DNA of 64,000 nt. Source: Modicisalibacter luteus DSM 23508 (GTDB lineage Bacteria > Pseudomonadota > Gammaproteobacteria > Pseudomonadales > Halomonadaceae). Positions 8,185 to 17,115 of the stretch are shown piece after piece. Numbering within the stretch: the first letter of the stretch is position 1; every line of letters starts with the position of its first letter. The notes beneath the pieces were generated by a model that was not told the origin of the DNA, did no database searches, and was given only the letters and a program-made list of their open reading frames with translations. The stretch spans positions 56,724 to 120,723 of the forward strand of contig NZ_KB899991.1 of NCBI RefSeq assembly GCF_000378505.1, given 5' to 3'. The translations under genes were made by a program, and so were the position numbers.

Positions 8185-9093
8185 ATGCAACATGCCATGC
8201 CTCCTCTCAGTGCCCTGCGTGCCTTCGAGGCTACTGCGCGGCTGGGCAGCGTCACTGCCGCAGCGCATGAACTCAGCGTTACTCACGGCGCGGTCAGCCG
8301 CCAGCTTCGCAGCCTTGATGAACATTTCGGCGTGGCGCTGTTTGCGAAAGCCGGGCGGGGCCTAGAACTCACCAATCAAGGCGAACAACTACAGCGCGAC
8401 GTCGGAGAGGCATTCGCTCGCTTACGTGATAGCTGTACACAGCTTAAGCGTGACGTCGAGGATGCGCCGTTTACCTTGGCCTGCCCGGGTAGCCTACTGG
8501 CCCGCTGGTTAATTCCCCGCCTTGATCGCCTCCACAGTGAACTGCCTGAAATCAACCTGCAGGTCGTTGTTAGCGAAAACGAACATGCTTTTAAACGCTC
8601 CGACGTCAGCGCGATCCTGGCTTTTTCCGCACCGCCATGGCCGGCTGATGTGGAGGTGATAGAGCTTATCGCTGAACAGATTTGTGCAGTGGCCAGCCCT
8701 CGGCTAGCCGAGCAGGCCGATCCTGAGCACCCAGAGACGTTATTTTCCTCCAAATTGCTGTACACCACCTCGCGCCCTCAGGCCTGGCCGCAGTGGGCAA
8801 ATGCACATGCACTCGATACGGCGCTTCTTGATCAAGCCTTGGACGCGGGGCAGGGCTTCGAACATCTTTATTATCTGATGGAAGCAGCCATGGCGGGGTT
8901 GGGCGTGGCGATCGTGCCCAAGCTGATCGCCGAGGATGATTTGCGTAGTGGACGGCTTATTGCTCCGTGGGGGGATATCGAGACATCCGCCCGGCTATGC
9001 TTGTGGCTACCGCGTCATGTTACCCAGCGGCGCAGCGTTCAGCTTGCCGAGTGGCTCAAGCGTGAACTGGATGACACGCTGCTTTCGCGGTAA
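8185..9093 (+). CDS. trpI: LysR-type transcriptional activator TrpI
   Basis: Activator of trpBA that responds to indoleglycerol phosphate in pseudomonads. The N-terminal helix-turn-helix is visible as ALRAFEATARLGSVTAAAHE and THGAVSRQLRSLDEHFG; the effector domain ends with GFEHLYYLMEAAMAGLGVAI and GRLIAPWGDIETSARLCLW, which match TrpI closely. The 302-residue length is normal. It is divergent from trpB with 112 bp between starts. The first ATG (8185) is used; one at 8197 is possible. Direct evidence for the name is sequence similarity plus the characteristic divergent position. Confidence 0.88.
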   Translation: MQHAMPPLSALRAFEATARLGSVTAAAHELSVTHGAVSRQLRSLDEHFGVALFAKAGRGLELTNQGEQLQRDVGEAFARLRDSCTQLKRDVEDAPFTLACPGSLLARWLIPRLDRLHSELPEINLQVVVSENEHAFKRSDVSAILAFSAPPWPADVEVIELIAEQICAVASPRLAEQADPEHPETLFSSKLLYTTSRPQAWPQWANAHALDTALLDQALDAGQGFEHLYYLMEAAMAGLGVAIVPKLIAEDDLRSGRLIAPWGDIETSARLCLWLPRHVTQRRSVQLAEWLKRELDDTLLSR

Positions 9094-9185
9094 ATGCCTA
9101 GCATTTATTGCGCGCGTTCGCGTATTTTTGTTGTCGTTCTGCACTTGGTACCGTTCGAGCTCGTGCTTTAGCCCTGCAAATCATG

Positions 9186-9577
9186 TCATGAGTTCTCTAG
9201 GGTCGGCTCGGTGGGTGTGCCTTGATGAAATATGAGTTGCCAATTCGTGGCCGCCTGAAGCCAAGTGGATGATCTCAGAGCATGATTGAACAATGTTCCT
9301 GCTTCCGATACACAGGCTGTCGCGTAAGTAATTATGGCAATTTCTCCGTCAGCATAGACGAGCCGATAGGCTTCCGAGTGAATCGTGGGCAGTCTGTTTG
9401 CCTGTTCGAAGGCGACCAGGACGTCCTCTTTCTGCAGATAGACGCCCGATCGACTCACTTCTTCGAACTCAGCATGTAAAAGACACTCCAACTTGGTCGG
9501 CGACTTGCGGACTAATGGGAGTGAAGTGACTTTTCCAACGCCGTTAGGTGAGTTAACAGTGCCTCTGAGAACTCCAT
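9186..9577 (-). pseudogene. DUF4440/SnoaL-like protein gene with an early frameshift
   Basis: A good start exists at the ATG complementary to 9575-9577, with AAGGAG 5-6 bases upstream. From it the frame reads MEFSEALLTHLTALEKSL and stops after 21 residues near 9512. The following frame continues the same protein (RKSPTKLECLLHAEFEEV, then a central block, ending WQLIFHQGTPTEP), which is the usual end of DUF4440 proteins. Adding one base near 9511-9514 would join the halves into a normal 130-residue cone-fold protein. The start overlaps the end of the upstream MocR-type gene by 25 bp, suggesting translational coupling before decay. Either a recent pseudogene or a sequence error. Confidence 0.7.
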
Positions 9578-10986
9578 GGTGACTCCTTGGATGCATGCAA
9601 AGGGTCATCAACGAAGCGAACCGCTCGATGATCCTGCAGATAGGCCACGTTTATGCGCAGCCAGGGGGAATCGTCTTCCTGTGGCACGAAGAGATGCCCC
9701 GGTGACAGGCTGATTCCGGAGCGCTTAGCTTGGGTGACGAGCTGGCTGGATGACTCGTGCTCCGGGTGACGCACCCACAGGAACATGCCCCCGGCCGGCT
9801 CGACGAAGACCTCCCAGCCTGCACCTTTGACCAGATTCAGTGCCGAAGCCATCTGTCCGGAGAGTCTGGTTCTTAGCCGCTCGACCAGCTTACGGTAGGC
9901 ACCGTTCTGAAGCATTAGGGTGACGACTTGTTCAGCGAAGCGGGAAGTAGAGATACTGGTCAGCATCTTGATGTCGACCAACTCCTTTATCAGCCGCGGT
10001 TCGGCAGCAATGAACCCCACACGCAGCGAGCTGGTCAACGACTTCGAGAAGCTTCCCAGGTAGATAACTCGGCGCAGCCCGTCGAGGGCCGCCAGCCGGA
10101 TGGTGGGATCATGCTGAAAATCCGCATAGATATCATCCTCGACGATTCGGAAATCATGTGTCTCGGCGAGTTGAAGGATGCGGTGGGCTACCGTGGGGAA
10201 CAGTGTCGTGCCGGTGGGGTTCTGAAAGACACTGTTAGTAAAAAACAGCTTGGGCCGGTGCGTCTTAAGCAGCTGCTCCATCTGCTCGGTATCGGGCCCC
10301 CCAGTCATGCGTGGCACGCCAACAACATGCACCTGCTGTAGGCGCAGCAGGCCGAACAGATTGTAGTACCCGGGCGATTCCACGAAGACCGTGTCACCGG
10401 GCTTGAGCATGAGCCGGACGAGAAGATCCAGAGCGTGGCTACCGCTCCCGGTGAGCAGGATTTGGCTATCGGGCACCTCTATGCCCAGCAGGCGCAGCCG
10501 CTCCTGCAGTAATGAGCGAAGCTCGGGCGTGCCCATGGGTGTGCTGTACTCGAAGAGCCCTGAGCTGTGTTGGCGGGTCACCTGACGAATCGCATAGGCG
10601 AGATCATCTCCCTCGCGCCAATGGTTGGGTAGCCATCCACAACCGAGCTTCAGATCCTCCTCGCTAGCCTGAAACAGAGCCCACATGTCATGGGTGAACT
10701 CTTCGAGGTTGGCGGCCTCGCCAGGCTGTTTGCCGAGTGTAGTCGACACGTTGGCTGTGACATAAAAGCCCGAGCCTGGCCTGGAACGGACCAATCCCTG
10801 AGCCACTAGCCGCTCATAGGCCTCGATGGCCACATTACGGCTAATTCCAAGGTCGCTCGAAAGACGGCGTATCGAGGGGAGGCGGCTCCCGCCACCCGCG
10901 CCATGTTTCACGATCCAGTCGCGGATACCGTCAGCCACCTGTCCTGCCAAAGGTATGCGCGAGCCTTGGTCCAGAGATAGCTTCAC
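9553..10986 (-). CDS. MocR-type PLP-dependent transcriptional regulator (GntR-aminotransferase fusion)
   Basis: A regulator of 477 residues with an N-terminal GntR winged helix (about residues 10-70: SRLPSIRRLSSDLGISRNVA) and a C-terminal class I aminotransferase-like domain. The PLP pieces are present: FQNPTGTTL, the aspartate in VEDDIYADF, and the Schiff-base lysine in LGSFSKSLTSSLRVGF. I moved the start to the GTG at 10986, which has AAGGAG 8 bases upstream. It is divergent from an MFS exporter at 11131 and overlaps the DUF4440-like pseudogene downstream. MocR proteins usually control the divergent neighbour, here an efflux pump; that link is an inference. Confidence 0.85.
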   Translation of the reverse strand: MKLSLDQGSRIPLAGQVADGIRDWIVKHGAGGGSRLPSIRRLSSDLGISRNVAIEAYERLVAQGLVRSRPGSGFYVTANVSTTLGKQPGEAANLEEFTHDMWALFQASEEDLKLGCGWLPNHWREGDDLAYAIRQVTRQHSSGLFEYSTPMGTPELRSLLQERLRLLGIEVPDSQILLTGSGSHALDLLVRLMLKPGDTVFVESPGYYNLFGLLRLQQVHVVGVPRMTGGPDTEQMEQLLKTHRPKLFFTNSVFQNPTGTTLFPTVAHRILQLAETHDFRIVEDDIYADFQHDPTIRLAALDGLRRVIYLGSFSKSLTSSLRVGFIAAEPRLIKELVDIKMLTSISTSRFAEQVVTLMLQNGAYRKLVERLRTRLSGQMASALNLVKGAGWEVFVEPAGGMFLWVRHPEHESSSQLVTQAKRSGISLSPGHLFVPQEDDSPWLRINVAYLQDHRAVRFVDDPLHASKESPWSSQRHC

Positions 10987-11130
10987 TGCAGTTGCTCCTT
11001 GGCATTGGCTCACTGTTCTTGAATTTCCAGAAACAGTGCAAGAATTTTTCAGGCCAAGTGTACCTTACGTCCGTTTCGGTTGGGTGCGAGGGTAAGTCAC
11101 TTCGCGTATCGCTCGGGTGGCTTGAATCGC

Positions 11131-12285
11131 ATGAACATTCTTCGTCTCGCATTCGCACTGTGTATGATCACGACGGCAGTGAACCTGCAGGCACCGCTCT
11201 ATGCTGCCCTGGCAGCGGTAGGCGGGTTGGGGGTAGGGGCTAGCACGTTGGCTTTTGCCAGTTACGTGGTGGGTGTGTTGCCGGTGTTGCTCGTGTTGAG
11301 TGGATTGTCCGATCGGCTTGGGCGGCGTCCGTTGATTCTGGCGGCACTTAGCCTGGCACTGGGGGCAACGGCGCTAACGTTGTTGTTCCCCGGGCTTGTC
11401 ACCTTGGGTATTGCCCGTTTCCTCATGGGGATAGGAACGGCGCTGGCCTCGGCGGTGGCACCGGCATACATGCTCGAGCTTTACCGAGGCCAGGATGCTC
11501 GCGTACCGGCTACCTGGGTGACAGCCAGTACATCCTTGGGCTTCGGTCTCGGGGCGGCGGTCACCAGTCTGTTCGTATTGCAGTCGCCTAGCCTGACCCC
11601 GCCGAGCTTATGGCTCTACCTTGGAGTGGGAGGCATGGCATTAGCGCTAGTGGCTACCTTGCGGGATGCAGCACCACGCCAGCCAGCATCCTCCATGCTC
11701 CGCTTGCCAGCTTACCATCCGGGTACCATTCCTTTTGGGCTGGCCATTCTGCTGGCTTGGGCAACGGTGGGAGTGGTGATTGCGATTTTACCTTCGGTAC
11801 TTGCCACCCATGGCCTATCGGCATGGTCCGGCTTTGCCACGTTCGGTATCTGCAGTTGCGGTGTATTGTTTCAGCCATGGGCTCGCAGGCTATCGTCTCG
11901 CACTGCGGTCCAATTGGGTCTGGTCATCCTCCCGCTGGCCTATGCGATGATCGCCTGGGGAGCACTGCAAGGGAGCCTGGTGGCCGTGATGCTGGGCACT
12001 GTGGCAGCCAGCAGCGCCTGTTACGGTTTCGTTTATCTGGGCGGGCTCAGCGGTGTCATGGCGCTAGCGGGTCTCGAGGAAAACGTCAGGGCGAGTGCCG
12101 GCTTCTTCCTCATGGCCTATCTCGGTTTCAGTCTGCCCGTTGTCATCACCGGGGTTCTTGTAGATGTGGTGGGGCAGGAGCTTGCGCTGGCCTGTTTCGG
12201 CATTGCGCTGACTATCGGCTCGGTGGGTGTGGGGGTGTGCCTTCAATATCGCAGGGGGAAGCTGGAGGAGGATATAACAATTTAA
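11131..12285 (+). CDS. MFS-type efflux transporter
   Basis: A 384-residue membrane protein with about 12 hydrophobic segments. The loop between segments 2 and 3 carries the MFS signature as GLSDRLGRRPLI, and segment 4-5 resembles drug and sugar exporters (ARFLMGIGTALASAVAP). The start at 11131 gives MNILRLAFALCMITTAVNLQ, a normal first segment; a TTG at 11080 adds a polar tail without support. It is divergent from the MocR-type regulator, 144 bp away, so the regulator may control it. Substrate unknown; the surrounding exporters suggest an amino acid or small metabolite. Confidence 0.8.
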   Translation: MNILRLAFALCMITTAVNLQAPLYAALAAVGGLGVGASTLAFASYVVGVLPVLLVLSGLSDRLGRRPLILAALSLALGATALTLLFPGLVTLGIARFLMGIGTALASAVAPAYMLELYRGQDARVPATWVTASTSLGFGLGAAVTSLFVLQSPSLTPPSLWLYLGVGGMALALVATLRDAAPRQPASSMLRLPAYHPGTIPFGLAILLAWATVGVVIAILPSVLATHGLSAWSGFATFGICSCGVLFQPWARRLSSRTAVQLGLVILPLAYAMIAWGALQGSLVAVMLGTVAASSACYGFVYLGGLSGVMALAGLEENVRASAGFFLMAYLGFSLPVVITGVLVDVVGQELALACFGIALTIGSVGVGVCLQYRRGKLEEDITI

Positions 12286-12358
12286 ATCCAACAGACTCGT
12301 AAGTTAACTCATGCAGGATACGATGCGCTAAAGTGAAGTAATCTAAAGGGGTTTCATC

Positions 12359-12979
12359 ATGTCGCTTGAGCTCTGGCTATCGTTTGTCTTGGCCTCGTTC
12401 CTGATCATTGCTTCTCCAGGCCCCGCTGTCGCGCTACTAGTTGCCACTGGTATTAACCAAGGACGCAAGGCTGCCTTGGCCATGCTGCCAGGTTTCTTTC
12501 TTGGTGATTTGGTTGCCATGTCTCTTTCCTTTGCGGGTGTCGGGGCACTGCTCATGGCCTCGGCTGAGCTGTTTAGCGTGGTTAAATGGTTAGGCGCAGT
12601 CTACTTGGTTTATTTGGTGTCAGGATGTGGCGTGAAGCTGGACAGCTGAATGACTTGGAGGCGTCTGATACGAGGCTTCATGTAAGTGCAGCTAAGGCTT
12701 TTCTCGTGACGGTTCTCAACCCAAAGAGCATTCTTTTTCTTCATGGCGTTCATGCCCCAGTTTGTGGTGCTGGATCAGCCTTTACTGCCACAGTTGATAA
12801 TCCTCTTCTCAACTTTCCTATGTGTTGGTGTCGTAACGGATCTGGGCTACACCATGCTCTCTACTACCGGGGGCCAACTGATGACAGTCAAGTTCCGCCG
12901 TATCTTGTATCGGTGTGGCGCTAGCAGTTTGGTGGGGGCTGGCATATTGATGGCTGTAATGCGTCGCCCGGTTACTTAA
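12359..12979 (+). pseudogene. LysE/RhtB-family exporter gene with two frameshifts
   Basis: The start at 12359 has AAAGGGG upstream and the product begins as an intact LysE-type exporter (ASFLIIASPGPAVALLV, then KWLGAVYLVYL). Near 12616 one G appears lost from a GGG run: the true continuation GVRMWRE is in frame 1. Near 12733 one T appears gained in a T run: the continuation MAFMPQFVVLDQPLLPQL returns to frame 2 and runs to the stop at 12979. Read with both corrections the gene gives a full exporter of about 206 residues. As written, translation stops at 12649. Two opposite single-base slips 117 bp apart are notable. Confidence 0.85.
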
Positions 12980-13146
12980 TCGAACGCTGGTCCGCGTTTC
13001 GGATGGGAGCGTGTAGCCGAACTGGATACCAACAGTTATAACAAATCCTTGGGAACCTAGCAGGATGACTGATTACAAGCTTTGACAGCTGCGTACAAAG
13101 CGGATCAGGCAAGGAAGAGGGCAAAAGTAATGGTAAGGGCTAGACC

Positions 13147-13986
13147 ATGAACACCGAAAGCAAGCCTCTATTTTGGCGAAACGGCCGTCTTCCTCATGTG
13201 GAGTTGCGTAAGGTCGGGGATGGTCGTCAGGTCTGCTATGCCCCTCATAGCCACACCCAGTGGTCGATAGGCGCTATTACAGGGGGCGAAAGCACGTTTC
13301 AGTATCGGAATGATCATTATCGGGTACGTGCTGGCGACCTCGTGCTAATGAATCCGGAGTGGGTTCATGCCTGCAACCCTGTCGACGATATGCCGTGGGC
13401 CTACCTGATGTTGTATGTGGATACAGGCTGGCTCACGAATTTGCGGTTCCGCGCAGGATTACTGGAAGGACCCCAGTGGCAGGACATCGCTACGGCTACG
13501 GTATCTGACCCGCTCTGGTACGAACGCTATTGCCACATGGCGGACTGCCTTCTCGATCCGCAGCGTGAACTGCTGGAAAAGCAAACAGAGGTCGTGGAAT
13601 TTCTGTCGGATCTGATGCATGCGCTTGCCAGCCAGCCGGTAGTGGAAGAGCTAAACGCACCGGAGGCTCTGAAGGCGCTGGCTGCCTATCTGGATGACAA
13701 CATCGCTGAAGACGTTTCCCTGGACACGCTTTGCGTAATTTCTGGGTACAGTGCAGGGCACCTGATTCGCGCGTTCAGGCAATATTTTGGACTTACGCCC
13801 CATGCCTATGTAGTGAACCGGCGGGTACAGTTCGGTCGTCAGGAGCTGAAAAACGGCAGTTCAATTGCAGATGCGGCCCTTGATGCAGGTTTTGCAGACC
13901 AGCCCCACTTTCAGCGTACGTTCAAACGGCTGATGGCGGTGACGCCAAACCAGTACCGGCACCCCTCATCCGACCAAGAGATATAG
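13147..13986 (+). CDS. AraC-family transcriptional regulator
   Basis: A 279-residue regulator with an N-terminal cupin sensor (APHSHTQWSIGAITGGES, about residues 35-130) and a C-terminal double helix-turn-helix (about residues 175-272; LDTLCVISGYSAGHLIRAFR and IADAALDAGFADQPHFQR, then GVTPNQYR-like VTPNQYR). This is the arrangement of AraC proteins that pair with LysE-family exporters. It converges on such an exporter, overlapping its 3' end by 21 bp, and follows the broken exporter gene on the same strand. The ligand is probably an amino acid or related metabolite, by context only. Confidence 0.85.
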   Translation: MNTESKPLFWRNGRLPHVELRKVGDGRQVCYAPHSHTQWSIGAITGGESTFQYRNDHYRVRAGDLVLMNPEWVHACNPVDDMPWAYLMLYVDTGWLTNLRFRAGLLEGPQWQDIATATVSDPLWYERYCHMADCLLDPQRELLEKQTEVVEFLSDLMHALASQPVVEELNAPEALKALAAYLDDNIAEDVSLDTLCVISGYSAGHLIRAFRQYFGLTPHAYVVNRRVQFGRQELKNGSSIADAALDAGFADQPHFQRTFKRLMAVTPNQYRHPSSDQEI

Positions 13987-14559
13987 GCAGCTGGCGCCGA
14001 GTAGGAGGGCCAGAACCCGGTTTACGGTAACCAGTATTATTGGTCGCTGGACATATCTGCGAAGGAACGCACCGGCGTATACCCAGCAGGCCAGCGACAG
14101 CCAGCAGATTGGCAAATAGATCGTTGCGAACAGCAGTACCTGCTGCAGGTCATTTGCGCTAGTGTACGCGCCGATGCCAGAAGCCGAGGCCAGCCAGGCC
14201 TTGGGGTTGAGCCACTGCATTAGCGCTCCTGTCCCGAACCCGGGTGCTTTTTCGGGACTGTTCACTGGCAAATGACCACTGTCCATGGCCAGTTTCAGGC
14301 TTAAGTAAAGTAGAAAGGCTACACCTGCCCATCTCAACAGTTCTTCGAATACCGGCACCATGCTCAGTAGCGAATAAAGCCCCAATCCCACGGAAATGAA
14401 CAGAGCGATGAAGCCTAGTGTGGCTCCGGTAACAAAGATCAGCCCGCGGGAAACCGGGTAGTAGGTGCCGTTGCTCAGGCATACGAGGTTAACCGGCCCA
14501 GGAGATATGGAAGCCGCCAGGGCAAAGGCAGACATGGGCAGAATCAGGGAAAGGCTCAT
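13966..14559 (-). CDS. LysE/RhtB-family amino acid exporter
   Basis: A 197-residue inner-membrane protein with about six hydrophobic segments. The family motif near the N terminus is SISPGPVNLVCLSNG, and the second signature is MQWLNPKAWLASASG. It is convergent with the AraC regulator, sharing 21 bp at the 3' ends. Family members export lysine, threonine, homoserine and other amino acids by proton exchange; the substrate here is not predictable. Confidence 0.85.
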   Translation of the reverse strand: MSLSLILPMSAFALAASISPGPVNLVCLSNGTYYPVSRGLIFVTGATLGFIALFISVGLGLYSLLSMVPVFEELLRWAGVAFLLYLSLKLAMDSGHLPVNSPEKAPGFGTGALMQWLNPKAWLASASGIGAYTSANDLQQVLLFATIYLPICWLSLACWVYAGAFLRRYVQRPIILVTVNRVLALLLGASCLYLLVG

Positions 14560-14656
14560 TGGGGTATTCTCGATTCAGGTTACAGCGGAGTCTGACCTGA
14601 ACGTAGGTTCTGGTATTGAACAAAATTGAGGTTGTCAGCAGCATTCAAGCAGAAAC

Positions 14657-15550
14657 TTAGCTATGGCTATCCTTGGTCAGGAAATCAATCATCCTTCTTC
14701 CGATCTCATCAGGCTGCTCTTCAGGCATGTAATGGCCGCAATTTCGAACAATGCCGCCTTCGATATGGCTTGCTAAAGGTTTCATGGCTTCGAAGATGTC
14801 AGGGGACATCCCTGCATCGCCGCCCAGTGCAAGGATCGGAGTATCCAATTTCTTCGTAGCTAAAGATTCGTTTTGCTCAATATCTTCTAATACGGCTCGG
14901 TAATATCCCAACGCTCCACGCAAATTCCCAGGCTGTTTATAAACGCGCTCATACTCATCGATATCGGCCTGTGAGAAGGTGCCTGCGGGATTATAGGTTT
15001 TCATGCGGAAAAACCACTCGATATAACTTCGCTCCCGGCCGGTAATCAAAGCTTCAGGAAGGTCTGCTACCTGATGAAAGAAAAAATGCCATGCTTTCCA
15101 GTTGTGAGGGCCAACCTCGATAGAGGATTTTAGCGTTACGCCCGGTATGTTGGCGTCTAGCATCACAAGCCGGCCCACCTCATCGGCAAAGCGCGCAACA
15201 AAGGGATAGGCCACCCACGAGCCGATATCGTGCGAGCCGATATGATAACACTTGAAACCAAGGGCTTTTGTTAACGCATGGATGCGATCGCCCGTTGTTC
15301 GTGTATCGTATCCATCTATTGGCTTGTCAGAATCGCCCTGTCCAGGCAGGTCAATCGCAACGACATGAAAATGATCGCAGAGTAGAGGCATGATACGGCG
15401 CCATGCATACCAGCTTTGCGGGAAACCGGCCATCAGCAGGACAGGGAAACCTTGTCCCCCTGATACTGTGTGAAAGCGGATGCCGTCTGCCTCTACCATT
15501 GAGTGGGTGAAACGTTTGCCGTCTAGCTCAATGTTGCCATGTGCAGGCAT
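14657..15550 (-). CDS. Alpha/beta hydrolase, epoxide hydrolase/haloalkane dehalogenase-like
   Basis: A 297-residue alpha/beta hydrolase. The oxyanion region is MAGFPQSWYAWRR, the nucleophile elbow is GSHDIGSWVA with aspartate as nucleophile (as in epoxide hydrolases and dehalogenases, not serine), and the catalytic histidine lies in VRNCGHYMPEEQPDEIG. The cap region (IEWFFRMKTYNP) resembles soluble epoxide hydrolases. No signal peptide is visible, so it is cytoplasmic. It stands alone downstream of an exporter on the opposite side of the AraC group. Whether it is an epoxide hydrolase or dehalogenase cannot be told without structural residues of the cap. Confidence 0.8.
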   Translation of the reverse strand: MPAHGNIELDGKRFTHSMVEADGIRFHTVSGGQGFPVLLMAGFPQSWYAWRRIMPLLCDHFHVVAIDLPGQGDSDKPIDGYDTRTTGDRIHALTKALGFKCYHIGSHDIGSWVAYPFVARFADEVGRLVMLDANIPGVTLKSSIEVGPHNWKAWHFFFHQVADLPEALITGRERSYIEWFFRMKTYNPAGTFSQADIDEYERVYKQPGNLRGALGYYRAVLEDIEQNESLATKKLDTPILALGGDAGMSPDIFEAMKPLASHIEGGIVRNCGHYMPEEQPDEIGRRMIDFLTKDSHS

Positions 15551-15664
15551 CGCGCATCTCCTATATTAGCCGTAGCTAGCGCACTGATTTGACTTGACTA
15601 CTTTCCATTAGATGCCCGGCGGTTAGTGGCCAGTGCGGGGCTTGGGAACCCTATCATACTTCTT

Positions 15665-15682
15665 GGCTAGGCTGGCCTAGCC
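15665..15682. other. Intergenic hairpin in a gene-free stretch
   Basis: GGCTAGG and CCTAGCC form a 7-bp stem with a 4-base loop, inside the 260-bp gap 15551-15810. A short open stretch ending VRIEYLAELLQELAYR precedes 15810 on the plus strand; it may be the tail of a lost gene but I do not recognise it. Confidence 0.35.
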
Positions 15683-15810
15683 TAGTTCCAGACTGAACTC
15701 GGCGCCTATCAGGCTGTTTGACTCGGCATTTCCTCGTGCTTTCTCACAAGGTGAGCTTGGTGAGAATCGAATATCTGGCTGAGCTGCTGCAGGAGCTGGC
15801 CTATCGGTAA

Positions 15811-16446
15811 TCATCTATCGCTTAACTCTAAACGAATGCCCAGCGCAACGAGAATTGTCCCTAGGATTCTCTCCATCCATAGCCCGACACGCTGATGCCC
15901 TTTAAGGGCATTGGTCAGCTTCGCGCCCAAATAAACTAGCGGCGGCTCAACGAGGGCAGCCACGGCAATGATTAAGCAACCATGCAAAAACAGTTGCGCA
16001 CTGATGGGGCCGGCACCCTCGACCGTAAATTGAGGAAGAAAGGCCAGGAAGAAAAGGGCTACCTTTGGATTGAGCGCTGCAACAAGAAGCCCTTGCCGGA
16101 AGGTGGCCCATGAGCCCGCTTCCGGTGAGCTTTCTTCCGTAGAGAAAGCGCTCTTTGTAGTCACTAATGCCCTAAGGCCCAGCCAGACAAGATAGGCGGC
16201 TCCTAGCCATTTGACCACGGAGAAAGCCAGGGCAGAGGTGGCCAGAATGGCCGAAAGTCCAAGTGCGGCCAACAGGACATGTAAGAAGGCGCCGCCCCAA
16301 ATGCCGAACATGGCTACTGTGCCGTTTTTTATTCCACCTCGTGCCGCTTGGGCTAGAATAAACGCCATGTCTGGGCCGGGAGAGAGGTTGAGCAGCACCG
16401 CCGCAGAAAAGAACGTGACCCAATGAGCGAGTGTGTAATCAAACAT
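15811..16446 (-). CDS. LysE/RhtB-family exporter
   Basis: A 211-residue exporter with six hydrophobic segments. Signatures: LNLSPGPDMAFILAQ near the N terminus, KWLGAAYLVWLGLRAL in segment 3, and ALNPKVALFFLAFLPQF in segment 4. This is the second intact member of this family within 2.5 kb. A decayed GNAT acetyltransferase gene lies directly upstream on the same strand (10 bp between them), a neighbour combination also seen elsewhere in this region. Confidence 0.88.
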   Translation of the reverse strand: MFDYTLAHWVTFFSAAVLLNLSPGPDMAFILAQAARGGIKNGTVAMFGIWGGAFLHVLLAALGLSAILATSALAFSVVKWLGAAYLVWLGLRALVTTKSAFSTEESSPEAGSWATFRQGLLVAALNPKVALFFLAFLPQFTVEGAGPISAQLFLHGCLIIAVAALVEPPLVYLGAKLTNALKGHQRVGLWMERILGTILVALGIRLELSDR

Positions 16447-16455
16447 AGTGTATTC

Positions 16456-16947
16456 CTACTGGCAGTGGTCACCCAAACCGGGGAGGGTTTGTTTGAATAA
16501 CAGCTTCATCCCCTCATGCGTGGCTTGGAAGCCTAGCGATTCATAAAGCGGATCGCATCAGGCCGGGCCTTATCAGAGGTTAACTGTACCATGTAGTACC
16601 CACGATCTAGGGCTTGGTCGATTGCCCACCGGAAAAACTGACGACCGACTCCGCCCGAACGGTAGTCCCGATGTATCCTGACCCCTTCGATAAGAGCCAG
16701 CCAACTTTTTTGATCGGTTAAATAGGGATATAGGTGAGCTGCAGCACGCCTATGACTCGGTGACCATGCTCTGCAACGTACAATGCATTGTTTGGGTCTG
16801 TGTCAATGGCTTCAAACGCATCATGGTAGGTGTTTTTGAGAGGCGTGAGGTGTCCTCACGTGTCGAGCCTAATGGATCATCCGCTAACTGCACGATGGTC
16901 TCCAGATCCTGGCGGGTGGCGTTCCTGAAGCTGATGCTATTCATCAT
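16456..16947 (-). pseudogene. GNAT acetyltransferase gene with three single-base deletions
   Basis: The start (MMNSISFRNATRQDLETIVQ) at 16947 has an AAGGGA-like site upstream. The protein then needs three frame corrections: after STREDTSRL (A run), continuing NTYHDAFEAIDTDPNNALYV; after VLQLTYIP (T run), continuing LTDQKSWLALIEGV, RSGGVGRQFFRWAI and LTSDKARPDAIRF; and at RFYESLGF (T run). It ends as EGMKLLFKQ plus a short tail at 16456. With one base restored in each run, a normal GNAT of about 165 residues results, including the acetyl-CoA motif RSGGVG. As written it is broken. Confidence 0.75.
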
Positions 16948-17115
16948 TTCGCTATCCCTTGGGTTTTCATCTTTCTTCCTCATAGCCTGGCTGAAACCTA
17001 CTGATCAATCTTGCCACCTGCCTTGTCTCGATCTGTTTACATTAAACTGTAATCACATGGCCTGGTCTGGCATGATTTGGTTGCGAATGTTGAAAGCTTA
17101 ATTCAAGGAGAACCA

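Noticed and set aside
13082..13110. Perfect TTGACA upstream of the AraC gene
   Set aside because: No reasonable -10 element is found 16-18 bp downstream, so I do not call a promoter.
15700..15810. Plus-strand stretch ending VRIEYLAELLQELAYR
   Set aside because: Too short, no start, no family recognised; noted only as possible residue of a lost gene.
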